Under the pieces are notes generated by a model. It was not told the DNA's origin. It saw only the letters and a list, made by a program, of their open reading frames with translations, and ran no database searches. Positions 18,359 through 27,677 of a DNA stretch of 64,000 bases are shown here, piece after piece (the first letter of the stretch is position 1; every line of letters starts with the position of its first letter). Source of the DNA: Echinicola strongylocentroti (GTDB lineage Bacteria > Bacteroidota > Bacteroidia > Cytophagales > Cyclobacteriaceae); NCBI RefSeq assembly GCF_003260975.1, contig NZ_CP030041.1, positions 5,769,501-5,833,500 of the forward strand. The letters run 5' to 3'. The position numbers and the translations under genes are program-made.

Positions 18359-19411
18359 ATGACTTACTCTATATACTTTATGGCCTTGTTGGCCATGTAT
18401 CCACTATCGGGCATTTTGGGGCAAAATAATTCAGAGGAAATCTTTGAATATGAATTTTACAACGGGTATGTGACCACTGTATATATGGAGAGATCCGTCG
18501 CTGGGGTTCCGCAATATTATTGGGCAGAGTTTCACATGCCCATTTGCTTGGATGAATTGTGCAACCCGATGGACTTAACGGTAAAATGGGATTTGTTGGG
18601 AGGTTTCCTTGATTATAAGGAATTCGGTCATGATCCTTTGACAAAATTTGATCATAAACCCTTTGACTCCGACGACCATGTCAAGCTAAAAAGCATCCTT
18701 AGGAACCAAGCATCTATTCTTCAGGATTACAATATGGAAGACCTAGTAGATACATCGCGTCTGGTATATTCCAACGAGGTAGACGGAATGACAGGGGCGA
18801 CCAGCAAAACTTTTGATACTGAAGTGGTAAGCGGAGCAGTGTATACCTGTTTTGCCCTCTGGAATGTCGTTAATGGAAGTGTTAAGGATAAGTTGAGGGA
18901 CCATACCATCGGGATAATGAATGAATCCTTGGCGTTGGAAATGCTACAGTCCCAAAACAGAGATTATGGGCGCTACTTTTTGGGTCAACGTCACCCACTC
19001 TCCAAAGCCATGGAAAAGGAAGTCTTAGAAATGGTATATACAGAAGATGAGTATATGGCCATAAGGGCAATAGACCGTTTGGGGGCTGATTTTTGGACAC
19101 AAAAAAATCATATCGCCCAGTTGATTTCAGATTTTTCCGCGTTCAGTAATCCTGTGAAAAACGCTATATATGCCCGCATGAGGGAAGTAAGTATGAGCCA
19201 AGATGGATTGCTTGAATTGATTTTGGCATTGAAAGGTGGGGATGACATAGGTAAGTATGATGTATACCGTGTTTTGATTATCCATAAGAATGAACTCGGG
19301 CATTCGGGGAGGAAGCAATTAGAAGAATACCTCCTAGGGATAAAGGATGAATGGGGCCTAGAGGAATATCGATTAATAGAAGAATTAACTATAAATATTG
19401 ACAATCAATGA
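18359..19411 (+). CDS. Predicted secreted FMN-binding-like protein
   Basis: 350 residues from ATG 18359 with a signal peptide (MTYSIYFMALLAMYPLSGILGQ). I do not recognise a named family with certainty. The segment VDGMTGATSKTF, with T-G-A-T at residues 145-148, resembles the S/T-G-A-T motif in which ApbE enzymes attach FMN covalently to Thr in RnfG/NqrC-type domains. A Cys pair (ICLDELC) and 'VKWDLLGGFLDYKE' precede it. The C-terminal third is helical and HEAT-like. The stop overlaps the next start by four bases (ATGA), so it is coupled to the FAD oxidoreductase; a joint redox role is plausible but inferred. Alternative: an unrelated domain with a chance motif. Confidence 0.5.
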   Translation: MTYSIYFMALLAMYPLSGILGQNNSEEIFEYEFYNGYVTTVYMERSVAGVPQYYWAEFHMPICLDELCNPMDLTVKWDLLGGFLDYKEFGHDPLTKFDHKPFDSDDHVKLKSILRNQASILQDYNMEDLVDTSRLVYSNEVDGMTGATSKTFDTEVVSGAVYTCFALWNVVNGSVKDKLRDHTIGIMNESLALEMLQSQNRDYGRYFLGQRHPLSKAMEKEVLEMVYTEDEYMAIRAIDRLGADFWTQKNHIAQLISDFSAFSNPVKNAIYARMREVSMSQDGLLELILALKGGDDIGKYDVYRVLIIHKNELGHSGRKQLEEYLLGIKDEWGLEEYRLIEELTINIDNQ

Positions 19412-21315
19412 AGGATAATAAAAGAAGAAATTTCTTAAAAACCCTGGGAATGAGCTCAGGTGCTTTCTTGTTTAGTCCAGAAGGCAGTTTTATTTCTGGA
19501 GAGCAATGGCAACAAAAAGCAGCGGAAGCAGATAGTCTGTCAATTTATAAGAAGGCCACGTTAGAAGTGGATTTGGTGGTGATTGGAGGAGGTATGTCGG
19601 GAATCTGTGCGGCAATTTCAGGAGCTAGAAATGGCGCCAAAGTAGCATTGGTCCATGATAGATCACGACTGGGAGGCAATGCAAGTAGTGAAATAAGGAT
19701 GCACGTAAGTGGAAGTAGTATGCTGGAGACTTTTTGGAGGGAGACAGGCATTCTTGAAGAAATCATGCTGGATGATGCTGTCAGTAACCCTCAGACTGCT
19801 TACCCTTTATGGGATTTTGTCTTGTACAATAAGGTAGTAGGAGAACCAAACATTACCTTGTTATTGGATACCCTTCTTTTTGAGGCGGATGCTGACGGTA
19901 AAGAAATCAAGCGTATTAAAACCTTTAGTTCACAGACTGAGGAGATTTTTACCATCCACGGGAAGCAGTTTGCAGACTGCACCGGAGACGGGACGTTGGC
20001 CGCATTGGTGGGGGCAGATTATATGCGGGGAAGAGAGGCGAAGTCTACTTTTGGGGAGTCGCTAGGGCAAGAAGTAGGAGATAAGGTAGGCATGGGAAAC
20101 AGCCTCTTGTTCATGGCAGATGAATTTGATAAACCGATGCCGTACACCCCTCCGTCCTGGGCAAGGAAATACACCTATAAGGATTTTGAGTATAGGTACA
20201 TCCATTCCTTAGAATATGGCTATTGGTGGCTAGAGCTGGCTGGAGAGTATGATATCATAAATGACGGTAGGGAATTAAGGCATGAATTGTTGGCCGTTTT
20301 ATTTGGTGTTTGGGACTATATAAAAAATTCAGGTAACTACCCAGAAGCAAGTAACTGGGCATTGACTTGGGTGGGAATGGTGCCAGGCAAGCGCGAAAGT
20401 AGAAGGATTTTAGGTGATTATGTGATGACCCAAAACGATGTTCAAAACTCCAAGGCATTTCCTGACCGCGTCGCCTATGGAGGCTGGCCACTAGATGACC
20501 ATCCGGCAGAAGGAATGGACGACACATCCATTAAACCAAACAGAGCGGTACATATTAAGGAGCCATATAATATCCCCTTGAGGGTATTGTACAGTAAAAA
20601 TATTAAAAACCTATGGATGGCAGGTAGAAATATAAGTGTATCCCATGTGGCATTATCTTCTACAAGGGTAATGGCTACTTGTGCCACTTTAGGACAAGCT
20701 ATTGGTACTGCGATGGCGATATCAGTGAAGAAAAATATAACCGCTAAGGACTTTATTAAAAACAATGATCTTTTAGGGCAATTACAGCAAACACTATTAA
20801 GGCAGGATCAGGCGATGTTGCAAATGACCAACCTCGACCGCAAGGACATGGCAAAAAAGGCCAGCATTTCCGCTTCCAGTGAACTGAATGATGGTCTGGC
20901 TAAAAACATTATCGATGGAGTCAACAGAAAAATAAATAATGATGCGAGCCATCAATGGCAAGGAAATATGGAGGGCATTTCTCCTTGGATTTCCTTAACG
21001 TGGAATAGCCCTGTTAGAGTTTCTACACTCGAATTTACATTTGATACAGGTCTGCATCGATATTTAAGGATTTCTGGCCAAAAAGTGGTAATGGAAGGTC
21101 AGGTTCGTGGTCCTCAACCAGAAACTATTTCCGATTATAAGGTGGAAGGCTATTTGGCAGGGATAAAGGTGTTTTCAGAAATACACGGAAATAATTACTA
21201 TAGAAAAGTCTCTCATGAATTACCAGGTAATAGCGTGGATTCAATAAAAATCACTGTGTTGAAAACTCATGGAGACGATATCGCGAGGATATTCGAAATC
21301 CGCTGTTACGCTTAA
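19408..21315 (+). CDS. Tat-exported FAD-dependent oxidoreductase with C-terminal beta-sandwich
   Basis: 635 residues. Twin-arginine signal RRNFLKTLGMSSG at the N-terminus; FAD-binding Rossmann motif at about 57-66 (VVIGGGMSGICAAISGA) and 'HDRSRLGGNASSEIRMHVSG', the pattern of the FAD_oxidored (PF12831-like) family. 'NLWMAGRNISVSHVALSSTRVMATCATLGQAIGTA' is the matching C-terminal FAD contact. Residues after about 490 (SASSELNDGLAKNIIDGVNR..., 'SPWISLTW') look like a discoidin-type carbohydrate-binding sandwich. Substrate unknown; such enzymes are frequent in glycan-utilisation loci. Overlaps the predicted FMN-binding gene by four bases. Confidence 0.88.
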   Translation: MKDNKRRNFLKTLGMSSGAFLFSPEGSFISGEQWQQKAAEADSLSIYKKATLEVDLVVIGGGMSGICAAISGARNGAKVALVHDRSRLGGNASSEIRMHVSGSSMLETFWRETGILEEIMLDDAVSNPQTAYPLWDFVLYNKVVGEPNITLLLDTLLFEADADGKEIKRIKTFSSQTEEIFTIHGKQFADCTGDGTLAALVGADYMRGREAKSTFGESLGQEVGDKVGMGNSLLFMADEFDKPMPYTPPSWARKYTYKDFEYRYIHSLEYGYWWLELAGEYDIINDGRELRHELLAVLFGVWDYIKNSGNYPEASNWALTWVGMVPGKRESRRILGDYVMTQNDVQNSKAFPDRVAYGGWPLDDHPAEGMDDTSIKPNRAVHIKEPYNIPLRVLYSKNIKNLWMAGRNISVSHVALSSTRVMATCATLGQAIGTAMAISVKKNITAKDFIKNNDLLGQLQQTLLRQDQAMLQMTNLDRKDMAKKASISASSELNDGLAKNIIDGVNRKINNDASHQWQGNMEGISPWISLTWNSPVRVSTLEFTFDTGLHRYLRISGQKVVMEGQVRGPQPETISDYKVEGYLAGIKVFSEIHGNNYYRKVSHELPGNSVDSIKITVLKTHGDDIARIFEIRCYA

Positions 21316-21363
21316 TAGTGGGATTTTACAATTCCTGTTTTATGATTGTTAGTGGTTTGTTTT

Positions 21364-21393
21364 ATGGTGCAGGTCAATACCTGCACCATTTTT
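21364..21393 (+). terminator. Strong terminator, possibly bidirectional
   Basis: Perfect 11-bp stem ATGGTGCAGGT / ACCTGCACCAT with loop CAAT, followed by TTTT. It separates the plus-strand oxidoreductase from the convergent minus-strand phosphatase. Confidence 0.88.
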
Positions 21394-21450
21394 ATCTAAA
21401 TGGCACTGGTTCCGATTTCAAAGCCACCCATCTCTATCCACTTACAGATT

Positions 21451-22875
21451 TCAATAGCCATCTTTAGTTAAGCTTGTTTTATGGACTTGGTTGCCGTCGA
21501 CATCGTAATGGATGAATTCGATTGTCGGGGTGTTTTGTTGACGAAAGACCGAGACGGCCAGAAACCCTCCGTTTACCCTCAGAAAATCGTGTTCTGGCCT
21601 TTTGTCACCTGGTTCCCAGCCTTGGGCATGGAAATCACTGACTGGCCCTTGGCTGAATTCCCTGAGGCCTGTATCCGGGTCTACTGAGGCATATTGCCAA
21701 TGGCGATCGCCATTAATAACGACTACTTTATGATCTGACAGGTATTTTCGAAGCCAACTGCCTTCGGAGGAAAAGGAGGCATTGGAGTGGTTGTCAAACT
21801 TTCCTTTGGTACGGTCAGGGCCAACAATGGGAGTGGGCGAGACCAAAATCTTAAAGGTTGCATCAGAAGCTTCAACGGTTTTTTTGAACCAATTTATCTG
21901 TTCCTGTCCCCAAATAGTTTTTTCGGGGCTGTCCCTAGTCTTGTTGTCACTTCTGTATTCCCTGACTTCCACTAACCAGATCTGTAAATCCTTTCCCCAT
22001 CTCATGGTCCTGTAGGGCTTGTCAAAAATGGGGACTTGTTCTTGCCATAGCGCTAGACCATCACTAAAGGACAGATTGCCATAAGGGGTGGAAAAAGGAG
22101 TGGCATCATCCTTCAGAAGGTCGTGGTCATCCTTTTGTTGGTATACGGGCACTTGCTGATAAAAGTCTTTTAATGATGGCCATGAATTCATCGCATGCCA
22201 CTTGTGCCTAGCCAATTCAACATTTTTCGCCAATGGCCCAGGCTTATCATAATAGACGTAGTCACCGGTTTGACAGTGAAAAAGAGGATTTAATTTGCCC
22301 ATGCTGTCATAGATCTTAAAGCCTCTCTCCTTATCATCATAGGACCAGAAATATTGGCAGGTGGATGAAGTGAATAAAACAGGGATGGGCTCATTTGCAG
22401 AGGGGGCGGTGGCAAATTGTCCACTAATTTCAGTAAGTGGGCTATCAGGATGTTTCCGCCCTTGGATGGTTATTTTATACTTGGTGTCTGGCTTTAGCTT
22501 GGTAAACTTGCGCTTAAGTGTGAAGTCATTGAGAGCAGAAACATATTTCCAGTTAGAATGGATGGTGGTGTCAGTGGAAGTAAGTGTGATCTGCACTTGC
22601 CCCATGGTACCGTGGACGGCTCCTTCCATTTGTGAGACGGACATTTTATCATCAAAATCAATTGGTGGCCTGAAAGGTTTGTCCTCTTGGCGATGGTTTA
22701 CGGAGAGGGAGCGTTTGTTTTGGCATAGCCTCGTGATGAGCACTGCTGAAGAATCCGTGACTTCACCTACCTTAAAGCCCGTCGTAAAATAGACCTTTTC
22801 CGAAGATTGGGCGAGAGAAGTAGAGACGCCCAAGAGAAGAATTATGGCAGTGACCAAAAGGTTAAATTGCTGCAT
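21451..22875 (-). CDS. PhoD-like alkaline phosphatase / phosphodiesterase, secreted
   Basis: Start placed at the ATG ending at 22875, giving a clean signal peptide (MQQFNLLVTAIILLLGVSTSLAQ); a longer frame to 22938 adds 21 unconvincing residues. About 474 residues: an N-terminal Ig/fibronectin-like domain typical of PhoD, then the metallophosphatase core with 'FHCQTGDYVYYD', 'YQQKDDHDLLKDD' (equivalent of the PhoD WDDHE motif) and 'VVINGDRHWQYASV' (GDxHxxx metal site). Would release phosphate from organic esters in the periplasm or outside. Single gene, divergent from the dehydrogenase genes at 23166. Confidence 0.85.
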   Translation of the reverse strand: MQQFNLLVTAIILLLGVSTSLAQSSEKVYFTTGFKVGEVTDSSAVLITRLCQNKRSLSVNHRQEDKPFRPPIDFDDKMSVSQMEGAVHGTMGQVQITLTSTDTTIHSNWKYVSALNDFTLKRKFTKLKPDTKYKITIQGRKHPDSPLTEISGQFATAPSANEPIPVLFTSSTCQYFWSYDDKERGFKIYDSMGKLNPLFHCQTGDYVYYDKPGPLAKNVELARHKWHAMNSWPSLKDFYQQVPVYQQKDDHDLLKDDATPFSTPYGNLSFSDGLALWQEQVPIFDKPYRTMRWGKDLQIWLVEVREYRSDNKTRDSPEKTIWGQEQINWFKKTVEASDATFKILVSPTPIVGPDRTKGKFDNHSNASFSSEGSWLRKYLSDHKVVVINGDRHWQYASVDPDTGLREFSQGPVSDFHAQGWEPGDKRPEHDFLRVNGGFLAVSVFRQQNTPTIEFIHYDVDGNQVHKTSLTKDGY

Positions 22876-23165
22876 GGTGGGTATAGAATAATGATGATTG
22901 AGAATTAGTGAACAACCAATAATAGGAGTGTAAACCATTTTATCGAGTGAAGTTTTGGCTTTTTATCCGAGGATAGCCGTCAAAGCCTCCTCTCTGTCAT
23001 TTCTGGCTGTATGGTACCTGAGTGTTTTTTGACAAATGGTGATCAAATCTTTGCTACAGGAAAATTATTTAAATTTATACGTTTATAAAAACCTTTTACT
23101 TCTTATATTTAAAATTGTTAAAATTGAAACAATTAGCAGCGGATATACTTATACGATAATTAAGA

Positions 23166-23717
23166 ATGGAAAGAAGAAGTGCGATAAAGAATGTCTTGGC
23201 GATATTTGGCGGAGCGATGACCATGTCTACGCTGGCAGTGTTGGAGCAAGGTTGTCAACCAGTCAAAGACAATGAAACGGTAGGTTTCGGGGAGGAATCC
23301 ATCCGGCTACTTACCGAAACAGGAGATATAATCCTTCCGGATACCGAAGGGGTACCTGGTGCGGGTGCCTGCGAAGTAGGGAACATCATCGTTAAGATGC
23401 TTAACGACTGTTACTCCCAAGCAGATCAGGAAGAAGTACTCTCCTTTATCTCCTATGTGCGGGATAAGGAACAGATGATGGACCTTACCAGAAGTGAACG
23501 TGAACAGCTGATAGGGAAAATAGATGCTGAAGTATACGGTGAGACCAAAAACACCCCTTCATTCAGTGCAAAGGGATATAAACTGATCAAAGAATTGACC
23601 GTTTTTGGCTATTTCAGTTCAGAAATCGGATTGACCAAAGCCTTGGACTATCATATGATTCCAGGAAGATTTGACGGGTGTATCGACTACCATGAAGGAG
23701 ATAAGGCCCAAGCATAA
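23166..23717 (+). CDS. Gluconate 2-dehydrogenase subunit 3 family protein
   Basis: 183 residues. N-terminal Tat-like signal MERRSAIKNVLAIFGGAM. The body ('LLTETGDIILPDTEGVPGAGACEVGNIIVKMLNDCY', then 'YKLIKELTVFGYFSSEIGLTKALDYHMIPGRFDGCI') matches the gluconate_2-dh3 family, the small Tat-exported partner that escorts a GMC-type flavoprotein across the membrane. The GMC gene starts 10 bases after its stop, the expected arrangement. Substrate of the complex is not necessarily gluconate. Confidence 0.88.
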   Translation: MERRSAIKNVLAIFGGAMTMSTLAVLEQGCQPVKDNETVGFGEESIRLLTETGDIILPDTEGVPGAGACEVGNIIVKMLNDCYSQADQEEVLSFISYVRDKEQMMDLTRSEREQLIGKIDAEVYGETKNTPSFSAKGYKLIKELTVFGYFSSEIGLTKALDYHMIPGRFDGCIDYHEGDKAQA

Positions 23718-23727
23718 CCAAGAAACA

Positions 23728-25428
23728 ATGAACCTAAATACAAAAGCAAAAAAAGAAAACACTTACGATGCCATCGTCGTGGGATCGGGAATCAGCGGCG
23801 GTTGGGCTGCTAAGGAACTAAGTGAAAAAGGGTTGAAAACACTGGTGCTCGAGAGAGGCAGAAATGTGGAACATATCAAGGATTACCCTACCACCAACCT
23901 CAATCCTTGGGAAATGGAACACCATGGAAGAAAAACCAACGAAAACAAGGAAAAGCATCCTATTCAGAGTAAAATTTATGCGTTTAATGAAGCGACAGCG
24001 CATTTTTGGGTAAATGATCTGGAAAACCCATATAACCAAGTAAAACCTTATAACTGGATTCGAGGCTATCACATGGGAGGTAGGAGTATTATGTGGGGTC
24101 GGCAGTGCTACCGGTGGAGTGACCTGGATTTTGAAGCCAATGCCAAGGATGGCCACGGGGTGGACTGGCCTGTTCGCTACAAAGAGATCGAGCCATGGTA
24201 TGACTATGTGGAAAAGTTCGTGGGGATAAGCGGCCAAAAAGCCAATTTACCTCAGCTTCCGGATAGCTGTTTTGTTCCAGCGATGGACATGAACTGCGTG
24301 GAGAAGCACGTTGCCCAGCGAATAAAAGAGCGATTTGATGACCGTACCATGATTATCGGCAGGGTGGCCAATACCACTGTGCCCCTCGATGGAAGAGGGC
24401 CGTGCCAGTTTAGGGATTTATGCTACAGAGGTTGTCCATTTGGAGGGTATTTCAGCAGTAACTCGGCAACCTTACCAGCCGCGATGATGACCGGAAACCT
24501 GACGCTGCGACCGTATTCTATTGTGACAGAGGTCTTGTATGACAAAGAAAAAGGAAAAGCGACGGGAGTACGGATCATGGATGATGAGACGAAAGAATAT
24601 CAGGAATATTATGCTGATGTGATCTTTCTCAATGCTTCTACCTTGGGTACTTCTTGGATATTGCTGAATTCTGTTTCTGAGGCCTTTCCCAATGGCCTTG
24701 GCAATAGCAGCGAACAAGTGGGGCATAACCTGATGGACCATCACTATGGGGTAGGAGCCAGAGGGCAGTTTGATGGGTTTCAAGACAAATACTCCTTTGG
24801 CAAGCGCCCCAATGGGATCTATGTCCCGCGTTTCAGGAATTTAGGTGATAGTGCTTCCCAGCGGGATTACCTGCGGGGATTTGGCTATCAAGGAGGCGGC
24901 AACAGAGGACGAGGGACTGGTGGTGCGGCTGGAATAGGAGCCGACTTTAAGTTATCCAAAATGGTGCCTTCAGAAAATTGGAGTTTTAGTCTCCAGGGAT
25001 TTGGCGAGCAACTGCCACATTATGAAAATAAGGCCAGTTTAAATCACGACAAACTAGATGCTAATGGGCTTCCTACGCTAGATATAGATTGCGAATTCAA
25101 AGAAAACGAACAGAAGATGCGCCAAGATATGCGCGAAAGTGCAGAAGAAATACTGGAAGCATCAGGAGCAATCAACATAGCTTCATTTGACGGAGCCCTT
25201 CCTCCCGGTCACTGTATCCATGAAATGGGAACCGCCAGGATGGGTAAAGACCCTAAAACCTCCGTCGTCAATAAGTATAACCAAATGCACGAGGTGCCAA
25301 ACGTGTACATTACAGATGGCTCTTTTATGGCAAGTTCTGCCTGTCAAAACCCATCCCTTACCTATATGGCTTTTACCGCACGGGCATGTGATCATGCTGT
25401 GAAGGAATGGAAGAAAGGAAAGAGTTAG
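23728..25428 (+). CDS. GMC family oxidoreductase (large flavoprotein subunit)
   Basis: 566 residues from ATG 23728; the in-frame start at 23671 overlaps the upstream gene. FAD-binding VVGSGISGGWAAKELSEKG near residues 17-35, 'RGYHMGGRSIMWGRQCYRWS' and the C-terminal GMC block 'PPGHCIHEMGTARMG' with catalytic-type His, then 'DGSFMASSACQNPSLTYMAFTARA'. Oxidises a sugar or polyol, passing electrons probably to a quinone or cytochrome. It has no signal of its own, consistent with hitch-hiking export through the Tat signal on the preceding subunit. Lies just upstream of a sulfatase. Confidence 0.92.
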   Translation: MNLNTKAKKENTYDAIVVGSGISGGWAAKELSEKGLKTLVLERGRNVEHIKDYPTTNLNPWEMEHHGRKTNENKEKHPIQSKIYAFNEATAHFWVNDLENPYNQVKPYNWIRGYHMGGRSIMWGRQCYRWSDLDFEANAKDGHGVDWPVRYKEIEPWYDYVEKFVGISGQKANLPQLPDSCFVPAMDMNCVEKHVAQRIKERFDDRTMIIGRVANTTVPLDGRGPCQFRDLCYRGCPFGGYFSSNSATLPAAMMTGNLTLRPYSIVTEVLYDKEKGKATGVRIMDDETKEYQEYYADVIFLNASTLGTSWILLNSVSEAFPNGLGNSSEQVGHNLMDHHYGVGARGQFDGFQDKYSFGKRPNGIYVPRFRNLGDSASQRDYLRGFGYQGGGNRGRGTGGAAGIGADFKLSKMVPSENWSFSLQGFGEQLPHYENKASLNHDKLDANGLPTLDIDCEFKENEQKMRQDMRESAEEILEASGAINIASFDGALPPGHCIHEMGTARMGKDPKTSVVNKYNQMHEVPNVYITDGSFMASSACQNPSLTYMAFTARACDHAVKEWKKGKS

Positions 25429-25434
25429 TGGTCT

Positions 25435-26982
25435 ATGCTACAGTGTAAGTTGCTTATATGTTGGATTCAGGTATCCATGACGTTGTTAGTGGTAGTGGGT
25501 AAGTCGTCAGACCTATTGGCCGAAGAGAAAAGGCCGAATATCATATTTCTGATGACAGATGACCAACGCTGGGACAATATGGGCTGTTACGGCAGGCCTG
25601 AATTCAACACCCCTAATATCGATGCCCTGTCCAGGGCTGGAGTCACCTTTGATAAGGCCTATTATGCGGTGGCTATTTGTATGCCAAGCAGGGTCACGAT
25701 GCTGACAGGACGTTACAATTCCAGCCACCAAGTGGGATTTGTGGCTCCCACAAACTATACCTTGTCCCAAGCGGATTTTCATAAAGGTTATCCAGCACTC
25801 TTAAAAGAGTCTGACTACCGTACTGGGTTTATTGGCAAAGTCGGATTTACAGTTACAAAAGAGGCCATCAGACCAAGTACCCAGAAAGTGCATAATTATA
25901 AGGAGCACATGGGCGAGGTCTTTGATTTTTTTGCAGGTAGCGAGACACACGATAGGAATGGCATCGTCATGTGGCCGGAAAATGACCCAGGACTCAAAGA
26001 AATTTTTAAAGAAGGACGGCAAAATTCAGGAAGGACCTTGAGAACAGGGGAGGCCATGTTACGGTTTCTGGACACCCAACCAGCGAGCCAGCCTTTCTGT
26101 CTCTCGGTGAGCTTTTATGCTGTAAAACATGATCAAAACAGGGATGTATTTTGGCCACATTATGAGCAGTTTAAAGAGCATGAGTTTTCCGTGCCGGATA
26201 ATTGGGTGGAGGGAGACAATGAAGAGCTTCCTGCTGTGGTAAAGGAAAATGCCCGTGGTGTTCCCTTGCACCGTCAAAGGTCTTCCACACCAGCCTTGTA
26301 CCAAAAACTCGTCAGGAGATTTGCTACGCAAGGGTATACAGTCGATGAGCAGGTGGGGTTATTGATGTCAAAATTGGAGGAGAAAGGAATCCTGGACAAC
26401 ACCATCATTATTTATACCAGTGATAATGGCCGCTTTCAGGGCGCACATGGTCTATATGATAAATGCCTGCTATATGAAGAGTCAGCCAAAGCACCTTTAA
26501 TCGTTTACGATGGAAGGGTAGCAAAGGAAAAACGCGGCTTCAGGACAGATGCATTGGTGTCTTCTGTGGATATGGCTCCCACCATACTGTCTCTAGCAGG
26601 AGTGAAAATCCCTCAAAAAATGCAAGGAAAAGATTTTAGTGGAATCCTAAATCAAACCCAAGACCTGTCCAACTGGCGGGATGCGGTCTTTATGGAAGAT
26701 TTATTTTTAGTGGATATGTTCAATGCACGGGGAAAAGACGATCTGGATGAAGCCAATGAAAAATTGATAAATGCCAATATGTCCTACCGAAGCCACGGAA
26801 TAAGAACAGATCGGTTTAAATATTTTGTTTATTACGAACATACCCCTAAAGTTGAGGAATTATATGATCTGGAAAATGACCCTCTGGAGCAACATAATTT
26901 GGTAGATGATCCACGACATTCTGCAATACTGAAAAAATTACGCCAAAAAACCGAAAAAATCTATTTGGATATAAGTAATTAA
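25435..26982 (+). CDS. Arylsulfatase-type (S1 family) sulfatase
   Basis: 515 residues with an N-terminal signal. Metal-binding 'RPNIIFLMTDDQRWDNMGCYG'; the modification motif C-M-P-S-R with Cys82, to be converted to formylglycine, followed by 'VTMLTGRY'. 'IIYTSDNGRFQGAHGLYDKCLLYEESAKAPLIVYD' is the downstream active-site region of S1 sulfatases. Removes sulfate esters from glycans in the periplasm. Starts six bases after the GMC oxidoreductase, so the three genes 23166-26982 form one operon. Needs an anaerobic-type or FGE maturation enzyme encoded elsewhere. Confidence 0.93.
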   Translation: MLQCKLLICWIQVSMTLLVVVGKSSDLLAEEKRPNIIFLMTDDQRWDNMGCYGRPEFNTPNIDALSRAGVTFDKAYYAVAICMPSRVTMLTGRYNSSHQVGFVAPTNYTLSQADFHKGYPALLKESDYRTGFIGKVGFTVTKEAIRPSTQKVHNYKEHMGEVFDFFAGSETHDRNGIVMWPENDPGLKEIFKEGRQNSGRTLRTGEAMLRFLDTQPASQPFCLSVSFYAVKHDQNRDVFWPHYEQFKEHEFSVPDNWVEGDNEELPAVVKENARGVPLHRQRSSTPALYQKLVRRFATQGYTVDEQVGLLMSKLEEKGILDNTIIIYTSDNGRFQGAHGLYDKCLLYEESAKAPLIVYDGRVAKEKRGFRTDALVSSVDMAPTILSLAGVKIPQKMQGKDFSGILNQTQDLSNWRDAVFMEDLFLVDMFNARGKDDLDEANEKLINANMSYRSHGIRTDRFKYFVYYEHTPKVEELYDLENDPLEQHNLVDDPRHSAILKKLRQKTEKIYLDISN

Positions 26983-27060
26983 TAGTCAGTTGTTTGTTGG
27001 TGTATTTGTTGTGTTTATCAATGCATTGGGAAAAATTTTTTGAAAAAAAATAGCTTATAT

Positions 27061-27080
27061 CTAAACAAACAGTTAGTTAT
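27061..27080. promoter_or_regulatory. Candidate TetR operator 1
   Basis: CTAAACAAACAGTTAGTTAT, 18 bases before the TetR start codon. The reverse complement of a 20-mer before the next gene (27678-27697) matches it except at the central positions, so the regulator probably binds both. Confidence 0.65.
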
Positions 27081-27098
27081 CTGCGTTAGTAAAGGCAA

Positions 27099-27662
27099 AT
27101 GGCACGGAATAAAAAATATGTTGAAGAGGAGGTCATTGAAAAGGCGATGACCCTCTTTTGGAAAAAAGGATACGAAACTACTTCGATGCAAGAACTAGAA
27201 AGTCAGATGGGAATAAATAAATTCTCGATCTATGCTAGTTTTGGCAACAAAAACGGTGTCTTTTTGGAAAGTTTAAAATGCTATAAACAGCAGCTGAACA
27301 GAATCTTAGCTAACCTTAAAGCGTCTGATAAAGGACTGCTGGGTATTAAGCAATATTTCTATGACTTTCTGGAATTTTCCAAAGAAGATAATAACTGGAG
27401 AGGTTGTCTAATAACCAATACAGCAATGGAGCTTGGAGATCGTGTAGAACCTGTGGTCAAAGAAGTACTTGTGGGTTTTATGGATGACGTCAAAAGTACA
27501 TTTGCTGAAGCTTTGGCAAAGAAGGGAGATATAGACGAAGCATCAGTAGAAGAACAAGCAGATTACTTGATGGTGGCCATGTTTGGTCTTGCTTCGGCTT
27601 CCAAAGCGTTTTCACAATCACAGCTCCATAGCTATATCGAACAAACATTTAAAAAGGTCTAG
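27099..27662 (+). CDS. TetR/AcrR family transcriptional regulator
   Basis: 187 residues. The N-terminal HTH is 'EEVIEKAMTLFWKKGYETTSMQELESQMGINKFSIYASFGNKNGVFLESL' in family style (about residues 10-55). The C-terminal half ('GCLITNTAMELGDRVEPV...FMDDVKSTFAEAL') is of the YcdC/AcrR-like ligand-binding type. Flanked by two matching operator-like sites and followed by an AhpD-like gene, so it most likely represses itself and that gene in response to a small reactive compound. Confidence 0.93.
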   Translation: MARNKKYVEEEVIEKAMTLFWKKGYETTSMQELESQMGINKFSIYASFGNKNGVFLESLKCYKQQLNRILANLKASDKGLLGIKQYFYDFLEFSKEDNNWRGCLITNTAMELGDRVEPVVKEVLVGFMDDVKSTFAEALAKKGDIDEASVEEQADYLMVAMFGLASASKAFSQSQLHSYIEQTFKKV

Positions 27663-27672
27663 GCCTTTTTTT
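27651..27672 (+). terminator. Weak terminator overlapping the TetR stop codon
   Basis: AAAAAGG / CCTTTTT with a six-base loop, ending in a seven-T run; the TAG stop of the TetR gene lies in the loop. Confidence 0.5.
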
Positions 27673-27677
27673 ACCCT

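Noticed and set aside
23036..23275. 79-codon frame ahead of the gluconate dehydrogenase subunit
   Set aside because: Overlaps the real gene at 23166 in another frame and covers its promoter region.
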